From Candidatus Aristotella avistercoris (GTDB taxonomy: Bacteria > Bacillota > Clostridia > Oscillospirales > Ruminococcaceae), in NCBI GenBank assembly GCA_904397835.1, contig CAJFOV010000022.1, positions 1 to 64,000 on the forward strand: DNA of 64,000 nt, read 5' to 3'. Both the position numbers and the translations under genes were made by a program. Positions 1-8,902 of this stretch are shown one piece after another. Below the pieces are notes generated by a model. The model made no database searches. It was not told the origin of the DNA and saw nothing but the letters and a program-made list of their open reading frames with translations. Numbering within the stretch: the stretch's first letter is position 1; each line of letters starts with the position of its first letter.

Positions 1-245
1 CTCTCAGGCGTCCGATGAAAAAGCGCTGCTTTTGAATCGGGGAACGCCGTGAGGTTATTATAACATAAAAGAAGGCTCGTGAGAGCCGATTCCTTGAAAT
101 GTTTCAACGTTCTCCATGCTGAAAGTATGGAGGTTGTTATAACATAAAAATAGGCCCCGTAGGGGCGATTTTTTAAAATGTTTCAACGTTCTCTCAGGCA
201 TCCGAAGCTTCGCTTGGGACAATGCCGAGAGGCTGTTATAACATA
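1..245. repeat. Array of palindromic repeat units, cut by the left window edge
   Basis: Noncoding. The 18-mer AAATGTTTCAACGTTCTC occurs at 97-114 and 176-193, and TTATAACATAAAA at 58-70 and 137-149, both with period 79; a third TTATAACATA lies at 236-245. Between the two motifs sit hairpins of different sequence: 1-53 (CTC..GAG, GGCGT..ACGCC, CCGAT..ATCGG), 112-132 (CTCCAT..ATGGAG) and 191-230 (CTCTC..GAGAG, GGCAT..ATGCC). Between units lie short GC hairpins at 74-87 and 154-166. Stems are kept while sequence varies, so structure seems to be what is conserved. The array probably continues left of the window. No family is recognised. Confidence 0.7.
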
Positions 246-442
246 TTTATCCTAGGAGTCACAACAAAGGGCGAGAATTCTCCTCAAAATTTTGTGAAAG
301 AGTGTCCCATGGCCAACAAAAAGGTCTGGAGCATAGAGCGTCCATTTTTGTATTTGGATCAGGAGGAATAGAGAGAAAACAGAAGAAAATGCCCAAAATA
401 GTGAGCATGGAAAAAGTAAATTATCATAATCGAAAAAAGGTG

Positions 443-471
443 TTGACAAGGCCCAACCCCCACGCTATAAT
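443..471 (+). promoter_or_regulatory. Sigma-A promoter of rplM-rpsI
   Basis: TTGACA at 443-448 and TATAAT at 466-471 with a 17-bp spacer: a perfect consensus. It lies 46 bp upstream of the rplM start and rules out the longer open frame that begins at 302. Confidence 0.9.
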
Positions 472-517
472 AGAGCATGTTGAAAATCGCCAGAAGATTG
501 AGATGGAGGGAAAAACT

Positions 518-946
518 ATGTCAACGACCATGCCAAAAGCCGGCCAGATCAGCCGCAAATGGTATATTCTAGATGCAGCTGGCAAGCCCCTGGGCCGCAC
601 CGCTGCCCTGGCTGCCCACATCCTGCGCGGCAAGCACAAGGTGGACTTTGCCCCCAACGCTGACTGTGGGGACCATGTCATTGTGATCAACGCCGCCAAG
701 GCTGTGCTCACCGGCAAGAAGCTGGAGCAGAAGTCCTACTACCACCACACCGGTTGGGTCGGCGGACTCAAAGAGACCAGCTACAAGGATATGATGAAAA
801 ACAACCCAGAGAAGGCCATGATGCTCGCCATCAAGGGCATGCTCCCTGCAAACACTGTGGGCCGCAATTCTCTGAAAAGAGTGAGAATCTACAAGGGCGC
901 CGAGCACAACAACGCCGCTCAGAAGCCCGAGGCCTGGACACTGTAA
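518..946 (+). CDS. rplM: 50S ribosomal protein L13
   Basis: Large-subunit ribosomal protein that binds 23S rRNA early in assembly. The 142-aa product has the usual L13 length and signature stretches ([17 protein letters not shown] near the N terminus, [16 protein letters not shown] near the end). The frame is open from 302, but start 518 is chosen because GGAGGG lies 7 bp upstream and a perfect promoter ends at 471, inside the longer frame. rpsI follows 19 bp downstream, the standard rplM-rpsI operon. Confidence 0.97.
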   Translation: MSTTMPKAGQISRKWYILDAAGKPLGRTAALAAHILRGKHKVDFAPNADCGDHVIVINAAKAVLTGKKLEQKSYYHHTGWVGGLKETSYKDMMKNNPEKAMMLAIKGMLPANTVGRNSLKRVRIYKGAEHNNAAQKPEAWTL

Positions 947-965
947 GAAAGGGAGGACGTTTAGA

Positions 966-1364
966 ATGTACGATACCAAACCATATTTCTATGGCACCGG
1001 CAGAAGAAAGCATTCCGTTGCCCGTGTGAGAGTTTACCCCGGCACCGGTGTGATCACCATCAACAACCGGGATATTGACGATTACTTCGGCCTGGAGACC
1101 CTCAAACTCATTGTCCGCCAGCCCATGGAGCTGACCAACACGGTGGGCAAGTTTGACGTCGTCTGCACCGTCAACGGCGGCGGTGTGTCCGGCCAGGCTG
1201 GCGCCATCCGCCACGGCCTGTCCAGAGCCCTGCTTCAGTATGACGAGCAGACCCGCCCCATTTTGAAGAAGGCCGGCATGCTCACCCGCGACCCCAGAAT
1301 GAAGGAGCGCAAGAAATACGGCCTCAAAGCCGCTCGTCGCGCGCCTCAGTTCTCCAAGAGATAG
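966..1364 (+). CDS. rpsI: 30S ribosomal protein S9
   Basis: Small-subunit protein whose C-terminal tail reaches the P-site tRNA. The 132-aa product shows the family start ([15 protein letters not shown]), the central [20 protein letters not shown] stretch and the basic C-terminal tail ending in KR. A GGGAGG ribosome site lies upstream. It is the second gene of the rplM operon; the hairpin at 1431-1460 follows. Confidence 0.97.
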   Translation: MYDTKPYFYGTGRRKHSVARVRVYPGTGVITINNRDIDDYFGLETLKLIVRQPMELTNTVGKFDVVCTVNGGGVSGQAGAIRHGLSRALLQYDEQTRPILKKAGMLTRDPRMKERKKYGLKAARRAPQFSKR

Positions 1365-1430
1365 TTTTTTCTTGGAAGATCTCCCGTTCTTCCGGCCGGC
1401 AGATGCCGCCGGACCACTACAGATGTTATT

Positions 1431-1460
1431 CAAATCCTCTGCCGCAAGGCAGAGGATTTG
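1431..1460 (+). terminator. Hairpin terminator after rpsI
   Basis: Perfect 13-bp stem CAAATCCTCTGCC / GGCAGAGGATTTG with a GCAA tetraloop. The T-tract is weak (TTGATTC), so termination may be partial and feed the next gene. Confidence 0.6.
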
Positions 1461-1495
1461 TTGATTCTACCAAAGCACGTTGCACAGGAGGAACC

Positions 1496-2206
1496 ATGCA
1501 GAAGATCGCCGGATACATCCGCAAGGCCGTGGCCGACTACAACATGATCCAACCGGGGGACCGGATCGCCGTGGGGGTCAGCGGCGGCAAGGATTCGGTC
1601 CTGCTGCTGGCGGGGTTGGTCAAACTCCGCAGTTTTTACCCCCTCCCCTTTGACCTGGTGGCCATCACCCTGGATCCGGGCTTCTTTGGCAGGCGGGAGG
1701 ATTACTCCCCCATTGCAGACCTCTGCCAGCAGTGGCAGGTGCCCTATGTGGTCAAGGAGACGGACATCGGCCCGGTCATCTTTGACATCCGCAAGGAGAG
1801 CAACCCCTGCAGTCTCTGTGCCCGCATGCGGCGAGGGCTGCTCCATGACACCGCCAAAGAGCAGGGCTGCAACAAGGTGGCCCTGGGCCACCACTACAAC
1901 GACGCGGTGGAGACCTTTGTCATGAACCTCTTCAATGAGGGACGCCTGGGGTGTTTCTCCCCGGTGACCTACCTCTCCCGCAAGGATCTGACCATGATCC
2001 GCCCCCTGGTCTATTTGCCGGAGCGGGAGATCGCCAACGCTGTGCGCCGCAACAACCTGCCTGTGGTCAAAAGCCGCTGTCCGGCAGACGGGGTCACCCG
2101 CCGCCAGTGGACCAAGGAGTGGCTGGAACAGATGGAGCGGGAGGCCCCAGGCATCACCAAGCGGCTCTTTACCGCCATGCGGGACGGCCACATCAGCGGC
2201 TGGTAA
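1496..2206 (+). CDS. TtcA-like tRNA 2-thiocytidine biosynthesis protein (PP-loop ATPase)
   Basis: Cytosolic ATP-pyrophosphatase of the TtcA/TilS superfamily; TtcA enzymes thiolate cytidine 32 of tRNA using an iron-sulfur cluster. The 236-aa product has the PP-loop SGGKDS at residues 29-34, the CSLC pair at 105-108 expected for cluster binding, and a later conserved-type Cys in SRCPADG. Start 1496 is chosen for AGGAGG just upstream; the frame is open from 1403 but that part overlaps the terminator hairpin. The TtcA family fit is good; the exact tRNA substrate is not proven by sequence. Confidence 0.82.
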   Translation: MQKIAGYIRKAVADYNMIQPGDRIAVGVSGGKDSVLLLAGLVKLRSFYPLPFDLVAITLDPGFFGRREDYSPIADLCQQWQVPYVVKETDIGPVIFDIRKESNPCSLCARMRRGLLHDTAKEQGCNKVALGHHYNDAVETFVMNLFNEGRLGCFSPVTYLSRKDLTMIRPLVYLPEREIANAVRRNNLPVVKSRCPADGVTRRQWTKEWLEQMEREAPGITKRLFTAMRDGHISGW

Positions 2207-2264
2207 TGAGCGGGCCCGCCCCTGCGTAAAGATGATACATACCACAACAAAGGAGATGGCATGT

Positions 2265-3158
2265 ATGATCGATGTTGCAGTGGTGGGCTATGGAAATGTG
2301 GGGCGCTGTGCCGTCCAGGCCGTTCAGGCCGCCCCGGACCTGCATCTGGCAGGGGTAGTGCTTCACAGGGAGGGGCAGATCCCGCCGGAACTGGAGGGTT
2401 GCCAGGTGGAGCCCCAGATTGACCGCCTGTCCCATCGGCCCCAGGTGGTGCTGCTGTGTGTGCCCAGCCGGTCGGCGCCGGGCTTGGCCCAGGTGTATCT
2501 GGCCCAAGGGTTCTGCACAGTGGACAGCTTTGACATCCACCCCCAGATCTGGGAGACCCGCTGCCAGCTGGACGGGGTGGCCAAGGCCCACGGGGTGGCG
2601 GCGGTTCTCTCCGCCGGATGGGACCCGGGGACTGATTCGGTGGTGCGCACCCTCATGGAGGTCTGCGCCCCAAGGGGGATCACCTACACCGACTTTGGCC
2701 CCGGCATGAGCATGGGCCACACGGTGGCGGCCAAAAAGACCCCGGGGGTGGCGGACGCCCTCTCGCTGACGGTTCCCATGGGCACCGGGCTCCACCGCAG
2801 GGTGGTCTATGTCCAGCTGGCGCCGGGCTACAGCCATCAGGAGGTCTCCAGAGCCATTCTGGCGGACCCCTACTTCGCCGGGGATGAGACTCGTGTGGTG
2901 GCAGTGGAGGATGTCCGCCAACTGCTGGATATGGGCCACGGGGTGCATATGACCCGCAAGGGGGTCTCCGGGATCACCCACAACCAGAACCTGGCGTTCT
3001 CCATGTCCATCAACAACCCCGCTCTCACCGCCCAGGTGATGGTGGGGGCGGCAAGGGCCGCACTGCAGCTGGCGCCCGGCTGCTACACCCTGCCGGAGGT
3101 CCCTATGACAAGCCTTTTGCCGGGAACGTTGAAGGAAAAAATTAGCCGCCTGGTGTAG
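2265..3158 (+). CDS. ddh: meso-diaminopimelate D-dehydrogenase
   Basis: NADPH-dependent enzyme making meso-diaminopimelate from tetrahydrodipicolinate in one step, feeding lysine and peptidoglycan synthesis. The 297-aa product has an N-terminal Rossmann motif (VVGYGNVG, residues 5-12) and family blocks GPGMSMGHTVA, HRRVVYVQLAPG, SMSINNPALTAQV and PGCYTLPEVPM. Start 2265 follows AGGAG by 9 bp; an in-frame ATG at 2232 lacks a ribosome site. The gene stands alone between the ttcA-like gene and a new promoter, so it may be read through from upstream. Confidence 0.95.
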   Translation: MIDVAVVGYGNVGRCAVQAVQAAPDLHLAGVVLHREGQIPPELEGCQVEPQIDRLSHRPQVVLLCVPSRSAPGLAQVYLAQGFCTVDSFDIHPQIWETRCQLDGVAKAHGVAAVLSAGWDPGTDSVVRTLMEVCAPRGITYTDFGPGMSMGHTVAAKKTPGVADALSLTVPMGTGLHRRVVYVQLAPGYSHQEVSRAILADPYFAGDETRVVAVEDVRQLLDMGHGVHMTRKGVSGITHNQNLAFSMSINNPALTAQVMVGAARAALQLAPGCYTLPEVPMTSLLPGTLKEKISRLV

Positions 3159-3170
3159 CGGCGAATTTTT
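3145..3170 (+). terminator. Possible terminator after ddh
   Basis: GCCGC at 3145-3149 pairs with GCGGC at 3158-3162, followed by GAATTTTT. The stem is only 5 bp and overlaps the ddh stop codon, so the call is weak. Confidence 0.4.
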
Positions 3171-3192
3171 GGCAAAAACCGCCGCCCAGCCC

Positions 3193-3221
3193 TTGACAAA
3201 GCCCTTTTGCACGGATATAAT
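3193..3221 (+). promoter_or_regulatory. Sigma-A promoter of the DUF177-rpmF unit
   Basis: TTGACA 3193-3198 and TATAAT 3216-3221 with a 17-bp spacer, full consensus. The following leader is about 120 nt long. Confidence 0.88.
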
Positions 3222-3347
3222 AGATTGCGTAACTGGCCAGAAAGGGGCTTTTATGCCCAAAATGGGATGGTTATCCAGGGCGGCGGTTGCCGTTTTGTGG
3301 AAATTCCACGGCGCACCAAAGCGAAATTTGCAATGGGAGGTGTGCCG

Positions 3348-3845
3348 ATGCAGATGGATCTCAAGCGGGTGTTTGATATCCCAGGGGAGAGTGTGGCCTT
3401 TTCCCACGAGCTGGATCTGCGGGATGTGGAGCAATGGGGCAGAAAGCCCTTTGCCTCGCCGGTCCATGTGACAGGGGTTGTTCAAAACCGTGCGGGAATT
3501 GTCGAAATGGAATATTCCGCCACCTTCCGGATGGTGACGGTCTGTGACCGGTGCCTGAAGGAGGAGGAGAAGGACGCCCAGATGCGTTTTTCTCACATCC
3601 TGGTTCAGCAGCTCCAGGAGGAGGACAACGATGCGTTGATCCCTGCCGAGGGCGGCATGCTGGACCTGGACGAGCTGGTCGCTTCCGACGTGATTCTTGA
3701 GCTACCAATCAAGACCCTCTGCCGGGAGGACTGCAAGGGGCTGTGCCCCGTCTGCGGGAAAAATTTAAACGAAGGAAGCTGTCACTGCCAGACAAAGACC
3801 GTTGACCCCCGGTTGGCGGTTCTGCAGCAGCTGCTGGATGATTGA
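3348..3845 (+). CDS. DUF177 (YceD-like) protein
   Basis: 165-aa cytosolic protein of the DUF177/YceD family, which nearly always lies directly upstream of rpmF and is linked to 23S rRNA or large-subunit maturation. Two Cys pairs are visible: CDRC in the middle and C-(3)-C..CPVCG..CHC near the C terminus, suggesting metal binding. Start 3348 is chosen for GGGAGG 7 bp upstream; in-frame ATGs further upstream at 3207 and 3267 lack a ribosome site, and the first overlaps the promoter. rpmF follows 36 bp later. The biochemical role is not established from sequence. Confidence 0.85.
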   Translation: MQMDLKRVFDIPGESVAFSHELDLRDVEQWGRKPFASPVHVTGVVQNRAGIVEMEYSATFRMVTVCDRCLKEEEKDAQMRFSHILVQQLQEEDNDALIPAEGGMLDLDELVASDVILELPIKTLCREDCKGLCPVCGKNLNEGSCHCQTKTVDPRLAVLQQLLDD

Positions 3846-3881
3846 CAGCCATTCTGATACTTTTGAGGAGGAGGTGCCACC

Positions 3882-4064
3882 ATGGCAGTACCCAAGAGAA
3901 AATTGTCCAAGGCACGGAAGAATAAGAGACGTTCCAACGTGTGGAAGCTCAGCGCGCCTGCGTTCTCCAAGTGCACCCAGTGCGGAGAGCTCAAGCTTCC
4001 CCACAGAGTTTGCCCCAACTGCGGTTACTACAAGGGCAAGGAAGTCATCAAAGTGGAGGCCTAA
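3882..4064 (+). CDS. rpmF: 50S ribosomal protein L32
   Basis: 60-aa large-subunit protein. It begins [19 protein letters not shown] and carries the zinc-ribbon form of L32, with CTQC and CPNC pairs, so this is the zinc-binding paralogue type. It has an AGGAGG ribosome site and is co-transcribed with the DUF177 gene in the usual order. Confidence 0.97.
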   Translation: MAVPKRKLSKARKNKRRSNVWKLSAPAFSKCTQCGELKLPHRVCPNCGYYKGKEVIKVEA

Positions 4065-4153
4065 GCGCAAGCTGAAAAGGGGTAGAGGCGGAGCAATCCA
4101 CCTCTATTTTTTTTGCCGGCGCAAATGTGGATTGTAGCGAGGGGGAGAGCGGC

Positions 4154-5470
4154 ATGGCCGTGGTGATTGCAAAGGTGGATGCCCACACGCCCGCCAGCCG
4201 GGCGGGCATCCTGCCGGGGGAGACATTGTGCACCATCAACGGGCACGGAATCCGGGACGTGTTGGACTACCGGTTTTATATGACCGTCCGCAAGCTGGAC
4301 CTGGTCCTCATGGGACTGGATGGCCAGGCGCGCACCGTGCGGGTCCTCAAGGGGGAGTATGACGACCTGGGGCTGGAGTTTGACACCTATCTCATGGACC
4401 GGCAACAGAGCTGCAAAAACCACTGCATCTTCTGCTTTGTGGATCAGATGCCTCCCAACATGCGGGAGAGCCTGTATTTTAAGGACGACGACACCCGCCT
4501 CTCCTTCCTGTTCGGCAACTATGTGACTCTGACCAACCTGGATCAGGAGGACATCGACCGGATCATCAAGATGCGCATCAGCCCGGTGAATGTCTCCGTC
4601 CACACCACCAATCCGGAGCTGCGGGTCAAACTGATGAAAAACCCCAGGGCCGCCGGCAGCCTTGCCTACCTGAAACAGCTCACAGATGGTGGAATCAAAA
4701 TCAACACCCAGCTGGTCCTCTGCCCGGGGATCAACGACGGGCCGGAGCTGGAGCGTACCCTGAGGGACCTGGGGGAGATGTACCCGGCCCTGCAGTCCAT
4801 CGCCTGTGTCCCCGTGGGGCTGACGGCATACCGCCAGGGGCTGTATCCCCTGGAACCCTACACCAAGGAGCAGGCCCAGGCGGTTATCGACGTGGTGGAC
4901 GCCTTTTCCCAGAGGTTTCTTCAGGAACACGGCGTGCGTCTGGCCTATCCCTCGGACGAGTTCTTCCTCAAGGCCCAGCGGCCCATCCCGCCCCCGGCGT
5001 ACTATGGGGAGTACAACCAGCTGGAGAACGGCGTGGGTCTCATTGCTCTGCTCCAGCAGGAGTTCCAGCAGGCCCTGGAGCAGCTGCCCCAGGGGATGGA
5101 TGTGGGGTCCCGCCAGGTCTCCATCGCCACAGGGGTGGCGGCCTATCCCCTCATGTGCCGTCTGGCCCAGCAGGCCATGGATCGGTGCCGGGGGCTGACG
5201 GTGCGGGTCTTTGAGATTGTGAATCAGTTTTTTGGAGAGAATATTACCGTGGCGGGGCTTGTCACCGCCCAGGATCTGATGGAACAGCTCCAGGGCAGGG
5301 AACTGGGGCAGCAGCTGCTGATCCCTGCGGTGATGCTGCGCCATGAACAGGACAAATTTTTGGACGATCGGACCATCCAGGACGTGGAAGCGGCCCTGGG
5401 GGTGCCGGTGCAGACGGTGGAAAACGACGGCTGGGAGCTGTTGGACCGCCTCACCGGCCAGGAAGGTTGA
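4154..5470 (+). CDS. DUF512 radical SAM protein with N-terminal PDZ-like domain
   Basis: 438-aa protein of the DUF512 family common in Firmicutes and cyanobacteria; function unknown. Residues 1-75 look like a short PDZ-like fold (ASRAGILPGETLCTINGHGI). A cysteine cluster C87-x3-C91-x2-C94 (CKNHCIFC) is the expected radical SAM 4Fe-4S site. The C-terminal half holds the DUF512 region. Start 4154 follows GAGGGGGAG. The stop codon is 15 bp before der, so it is probably co-transcribed with that ribosome-assembly GTPase. Confidence 0.82.
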   Translation: MAVVIAKVDAHTPASRAGILPGETLCTINGHGIRDVLDYRFYMTVRKLDLVLMGLDGQARTVRVLKGEYDDLGLEFDTYLMDRQQSCKNHCIFCFVDQMPPNMRESLYFKDDDTRLSFLFGNYVTLTNLDQEDIDRIIKMRISPVNVSVHTTNPELRVKLMKNPRAAGSLAYLKQLTDGGIKINTQLVLCPGINDGPELERTLRDLGEMYPALQSIACVPVGLTAYRQGLYPLEPYTKEQAQAVIDVVDAFSQRFLQEHGVRLAYPSDEFFLKAQRPIPPPAYYGEYNQLENGVGLIALLQQEFQQALEQLPQGMDVGSRQVSIATGVAAYPLMCRLAQQAMDRCRGLTVRVFEIVNQFFGENITVAGLVTAQDLMEQLQGRELGQQLLIPAVMLRHEQDKFLDDRTIQDVEAALGVPVQTVENDGWELLDRLTGQEG

Positions 5471-5484
5471 GAAAGGAGGCATCC

Positions 5485-6810
5485 ATGGCAAGACCAATCA
5501 TTGCAGTGGTGGGGCGGCCCAACGTGGGCAAATCCACCCTGTTCAACAAGCTGGTGGGGCAGCGCCTCTCCATTGTGGAGGACACCCCCGGCGTCACCAG
5601 AGACCGGATCTATGCCCCCTGTGAGTGGCGGAACCGGGAGGTGATGCTGGTGGACACCGGCGGCATTGAGCCCTACTCCGACGACGTGATCCTCGCTCAG
5701 ATGCGCCGTCAGGCCCAACTGGCCATCCGCAGCGCCGATGTGATCATTCTGGTGACGGATGTACGCACCGGCGTCACTGCCACCGACTATGAGGTGGCCA
5801 CCATGCTCCAAAAGAGCGGCAAGCCCGTGGTCCTCTGTGTCAACAAGTGCGACACCCTGGGGGAGCCGCCGGCAGATTTTTACGAGTTCTATAACCTGGG
5901 CCTGGGGGATCCCATCGCCGTCTCCTCCGTCCACGGCCACGGCACGGGGGATCTGTTGGACGCCTGTTTTGAAAAGATCGACTTTGACCAGCAGGATCCC
6001 TATGAGGAGGAGTACATCAAGGTGGCCGTCATCGGCAAGCCCAACGTGGGCAAGTCCTCCCTGGTGAACCGGGTCGCCGGGGAGGAGCGGGTCATCGTCT
6101 CCGACATTGCCGGCACCACCCGGGACGCCACAGACACCGTGGTGGAAAACGAGTGGGGCAAGTTTGTGCTCATCGATACCGCCGGCATCCGCCGCAAGAG
6201 CAAGGTGGAGGAGGCCATTGAGAAGTACAGCGTCCTGCGCTCCTACATGGCGGTGGACCGCTCGGATGTGTGCGTCATCATGATCGATGCCACCGAAGGC
6301 TTCACCGAGCAGGACTCCAAGGTGGCCGGCTACGCCCACGAGAGCGGCAAGGCCTGTATCATCGCGGTCAACAAGTGGGACGCCGTGGAGAAGGACGGCA
6401 AAACCATGCAGGAGATGCAAAAGAAACTGGAGCAGGACTTCTCCTTTATGCCCTATGCCCCCATCCTCTTTATCTCGGCCAAGACGGGCCAGCGGCTGGA
6501 CAAGCTCTTTGCCCTCATCTGCCAGGTGAACCAGCAGAACGCCATGCGCATCTCCACCGGCGCCCTCAACGAGTTGCTGGCCTACGCCACCGCCAGGGTG
6601 CAGCCCCCTTCGGACAAGGGCAGGCGGCTGCGGATCTATTATATGACCCAGGTCTCCACCCGCCCCCCCACCTTTGTATGCTTCTGCAACCGGAAGGACC
6701 TGTTCCACTTCTCCTACCAGCGGTATTTGGAGAACCAGATCCGGGAGACCTACGGCCTGCAGGGCACCCCCATCCGGATTGTGGTGCGGGAGAAGGGCGA
6801 GAGCTTCTAG
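5485..6810 (+). CDS. der: Ribosome-assembly GTPase Der (EngA)
   Basis: GTPase needed for maturation of the 50S subunit. The 441-aa product has two tandem G domains: first P-loop GRPNVGKS at residues 10-17 and a second GKPNVGKS near 184-191, each followed by DTAG/DTGG and NKCD/NKWD motifs, and a C-terminal KH-like domain that ends in RIVVREKG. Start 5485 follows AAAGGAGG. It is followed by the hairpin and promoter at 6876-6922. Confidence 0.97.
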   Translation: MARPIIAVVGRPNVGKSTLFNKLVGQRLSIVEDTPGVTRDRIYAPCEWRNREVMLVDTGGIEPYSDDVILAQMRRQAQLAIRSADVIILVTDVRTGVTATDYEVATMLQKSGKPVVLCVNKCDTLGEPPADFYEFYNLGLGDPIAVSSVHGHGTGDLLDACFEKIDFDQQDPYEEEYIKVAVIGKPNVGKSSLVNRVAGEERVIVSDIAGTTRDATDTVVENEWGKFVLIDTAGIRRKSKVEEAIEKYSVLRSYMAVDRSDVCVIMIDATEGFTEQDSKVAGYAHESGKACIIAVNKWDAVEKDGKTMQEMQKKLEQDFSFMPYAPILFISAKTGQRLDKLFALICQVNQQNAMRISTGALNELLAYATARVQPPSDKGRRLRIYYMTQVSTRPPTFVCFCNRKDLFHFSYQRYLENQIRETYGLQGTPIRIVVREKGESF

Positions 6811-6875
6811 CCCCTGCAGATTGGCCACCGACTGGTGGATCCGGGGACAGCATACAAGTTTGAACAAACTGATTG

Positions 6876-6922
6876 TTGAAAAAACCTCTGTTTGTGTTAC
6901 AATAAGACAAACAGAGGTTTTT
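6876..6922 (+). promoter_or_regulatory. Promoter overlapping a terminator hairpin, between der and plsY
   Basis: A 15-bp stem (6881-6895 with 6907-6921, ACCTCTGTTTGT / ACAAACAGAGGT core) ends in TTTTTGTG, a terminator for der. The same DNA reads TTGAAA (6876-6881), a 16-bp spacer and TACAAT (6898-6903), a plausible promoter for plsY whose -10 lies in the hairpin loop. Upstream transcripts could stop here while new ones start. Confidence 0.65.
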
Positions 6923-6942
6923 GTGTGGTTGGAGAGGATGCT

Positions 6943-7593
6943 ATGGAAGATTGGAATGAAGTGATCCTTGGAATTGCGCTTGTGGCGCTGATTGCCTATC
7001 TGTTGGGCAGCCTCAGCTTTGCAGTGATCATCTCCAAGGTGCTGGAAAAGGACGATGTGCGCACCCACGGCAGCGGCAATGCCGGCATGACCAACATGCT
7101 GCGCACCTACGGCAAGGGGCCGGCAGCTCTGACCCTCATCGGAGATTTTTCCAAGGGTGTGGTGGCGGTCCTTGTGGGCCGGTGGATCTTTGAGGCCATG
7201 GGCATCACCGTGTTGGATGCCGGCCAGGTGGCGGGGCTCTTTGCCCTGCTGGGGCATATCTTCCCGGTGTTCTTCCACTTTAAGGGGGGCAAGGGGGTCC
7301 TCACCTCCGCGGGGATGATCGCGGTCATCAACCCCCTGGTGCTGCTGCTGCTGGTGATCATTGTGGTGCCGGTGATCTTTTTGACCCGGATTGTATCGGT
7401 GGGTTCCCTGTTGGCGGCGGTGCTCTACCCGGTGCTCACGGCGGTGGTGCTGTATGTCCAGGGCTTGCCGGTGCTGGGGGACACCCTGTTTGCAACGGCC
7501 TTTGGCCTGATTGTGATCTTCATGCACCGGGAGAATATTCAGCGCCTGATCCATGGCACGGAGAACCGCTTTGGCGGCAAGAAACAGAAATAG
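6943..7593 (+). CDS. plsY: Acyl-phosphate:glycerol-3-phosphate acyltransferase
   Basis: Integral membrane enzyme that transfers an acyl group from acyl phosphate to glycerol 3-phosphate, the first step of phospholipid synthesis. The 216-aa product has five or so hydrophobic segments, the early LLGSLSFAVII segment, the RTHGSGNAGMTNMLRTYGK phosphate-binding loop and the GHIFPVFFHFKGGKGV motif. Start 6943 follows GGAGAGG. gpsA, which supplies glycerol 3-phosphate, lies next, a functional pairing. Confidence 0.95.
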   Translation: MEDWNEVILGIALVALIAYLLGSLSFAVIISKVLEKDDVRTHGSGNAGMTNMLRTYGKGPAALTLIGDFSKGVVAVLVGRWIFEAMGITVLDAGQVAGLFALLGHIFPVFFHFKGGKGVLTSAGMIAVINPLVLLLLVIIVVPVIFLTRIVSVGSLLAAVLYPVLTAVVLYVQGLPVLGDTLFATAFGLIVIFMHRENIQRLIHGTENRFGGKKQK

Positions 7594-7834
7594 GGCACAG
7601 ACCCTGTTAAGACGCGGGACATAGGTGTGTGAAACCGGTGCAGCCACAGGAACGGTGCGCTGTGCCACAGCGGAGTCCAAACCTGGTCTGTAAAGAGGAA
7701 CTGGGCGGTTTCACCCGGGGCAGCCTCCAGCGGCGCAGGCCGCAGGGGAGCAGAGGACATTTGGCTGCACATTTGTTGACAGCTTTTGCAAGAATCACTT
7801 GGGGCGGTTTTGCCCATAGAAGGGACGATGGACG

Positions 7835-8848
7835 ATGGCAAAAATTTTTGTGTGCGGCGCCGGGACCTTTGGAACGGCTCTGGCCACTCTTACAGCCAAC
7901 CAGGGGCACGATGTGACCCTGTGGGCCTATCTGGAGCAGGAGCGGGATCAGCTGCTCCAGACCCGGGAGAACCCCCTGCTCAAGGGGGTGCACATCCCCG
8001 AAGGGGTGCAGATCACCCACGAGATGGAGCCCGCCGCCGACTGTGAGCTGCTCATCATTGCCACCCCCTCCTTTGGGGTGCGGGCGGCCTGCCGGAATCT
8101 GGCCAAGGTGCTCCGTCGGGACACGGTGGTGGCCTGCGTCTCCAAGGGATTGGAGGAGAGCACCCTCAAGACCATGTCCGATATCATTGAGGAGGAGATC
8201 CCGGACAACCGCTGCGTCATCGTCTCCGGCCCCAGCCATGCGGAGGAGATCGCCGCGGGGGTTCCCACCACTGTGGTGGCGGCCAGCCGCAGCCGGCAGG
8301 CGGCGGAGTATGTGCAAAATCTGCTGACCTTCCAAAACCTGCGGGTCTATGTCAGCGACGACATCTTGGGGGTGGAGCTGGGGGGCGCCCTGAAGAATGT
8401 CATCGCCCTTGCAGCAGGCATCACCGACGGCATTGGCACCGGAGACAACGCCAAAGCGGCCCTGATGACCCGGGGCATCACAGAGATTGCCCGCCTGGGG
8501 GTGGCCATGGGCGGCAAGAGCGAGACCTTTGCAGGCCTGTCGGGCATTGGGGACCTGATTGTCACCTGCACCAGCATGCACTCCCGCAACCGCCGGGCGG
8601 GGATCCTCATTGGACAGGGGGTTCCAGCTCAGGAGGCCATCCGCCAGATCGGCATGACGGTGGAGGGCTACACCTGCACCAAGTGCGCCTATGAGCTGGC
8701 CAGACGGATGAAGGTGGAGATGCCCATTGTGGAGCAGATGTACCAGGTGCTCTACCAGGGCAAGGATCCCAAGCAGGCCATGCAGGATCTCATGACCCGG
8801 CCCAAGCGCCACGAATCGGAGGTCATCTGGCTACTGACCCGGTCGTAA
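7835..8848 (+). CDS. gpsA: NAD(P)H-dependent glycerol-3-phosphate dehydrogenase
   Basis: Reduces dihydroxyacetone phosphate to sn-glycerol 3-phosphate, the PlsY substrate. The 337-aa product has the N-terminal nucleotide-binding GAGTFGTALA motif (residues 8-17), CVSKGLEE, SGPSHAEEIA, and the catalytic ELGGALKNVIALAAGI and GLSGIGDLIVTC blocks. Start 7835 follows AAGGGA. The 241 bp after plsY contain no recognised gene or clear promoter. A strong terminator follows. Confidence 0.96.
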   Translation: MAKIFVCGAGTFGTALATLTANQGHDVTLWAYLEQERDQLLQTRENPLLKGVHIPEGVQITHEMEPAADCELLIIATPSFGVRAACRNLAKVLRRDTVVACVSKGLEESTLKTMSDIIEEEIPDNRCVIVSGPSHAEEIAAGVPTTVVAASRSRQAAEYVQNLLTFQNLRVYVSDDILGVELGGALKNVIALAAGITDGIGTGDNAKAALMTRGITEIARLGVAMGGKSETFAGLSGIGDLIVTCTSMHSRNRRAGILIGQGVPAQEAIRQIGMTVEGYTCTKCAYELARRMKVEMPIVEQMYQVLYQGKDPKQAMQDLMTRPKRHESEVIWLLTRS

Positions 8849-8860
8849 AATACAAGGAAA

Positions 8861-8891
8861 ATGCCCGGAGGGATTCCCTCCGGGCATTTTC
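8861..8891. terminator. Bidirectional terminator between gpsA and the DUF378 gene
   Basis: Perfect 12-bp stem ATGCCCGGAGGG / CCCTCCGGGCAT, loop ATT, with AAAA before and TTTT after. It separates two convergent genes and can serve both. Confidence 0.88.
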
Positions 8892-8902
8892 GATCTGTGG
8901 TG

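Noticed and set aside
1..245. CRISPR array
   Set aside because: Unit borders repeat at 79 bp, but the variable parts are self-complementary hairpins, not spacers, and no cas genes are near.
302..517. N-terminal extension of ribosomal protein L13
   Set aside because: A perfect promoter (443-471) lies inside it and the true ribosome site precedes 518.
5224..7680. Open frame of about 800 codons on the minus strand
   Set aside because: Shadow of der and plsY on the other strand.
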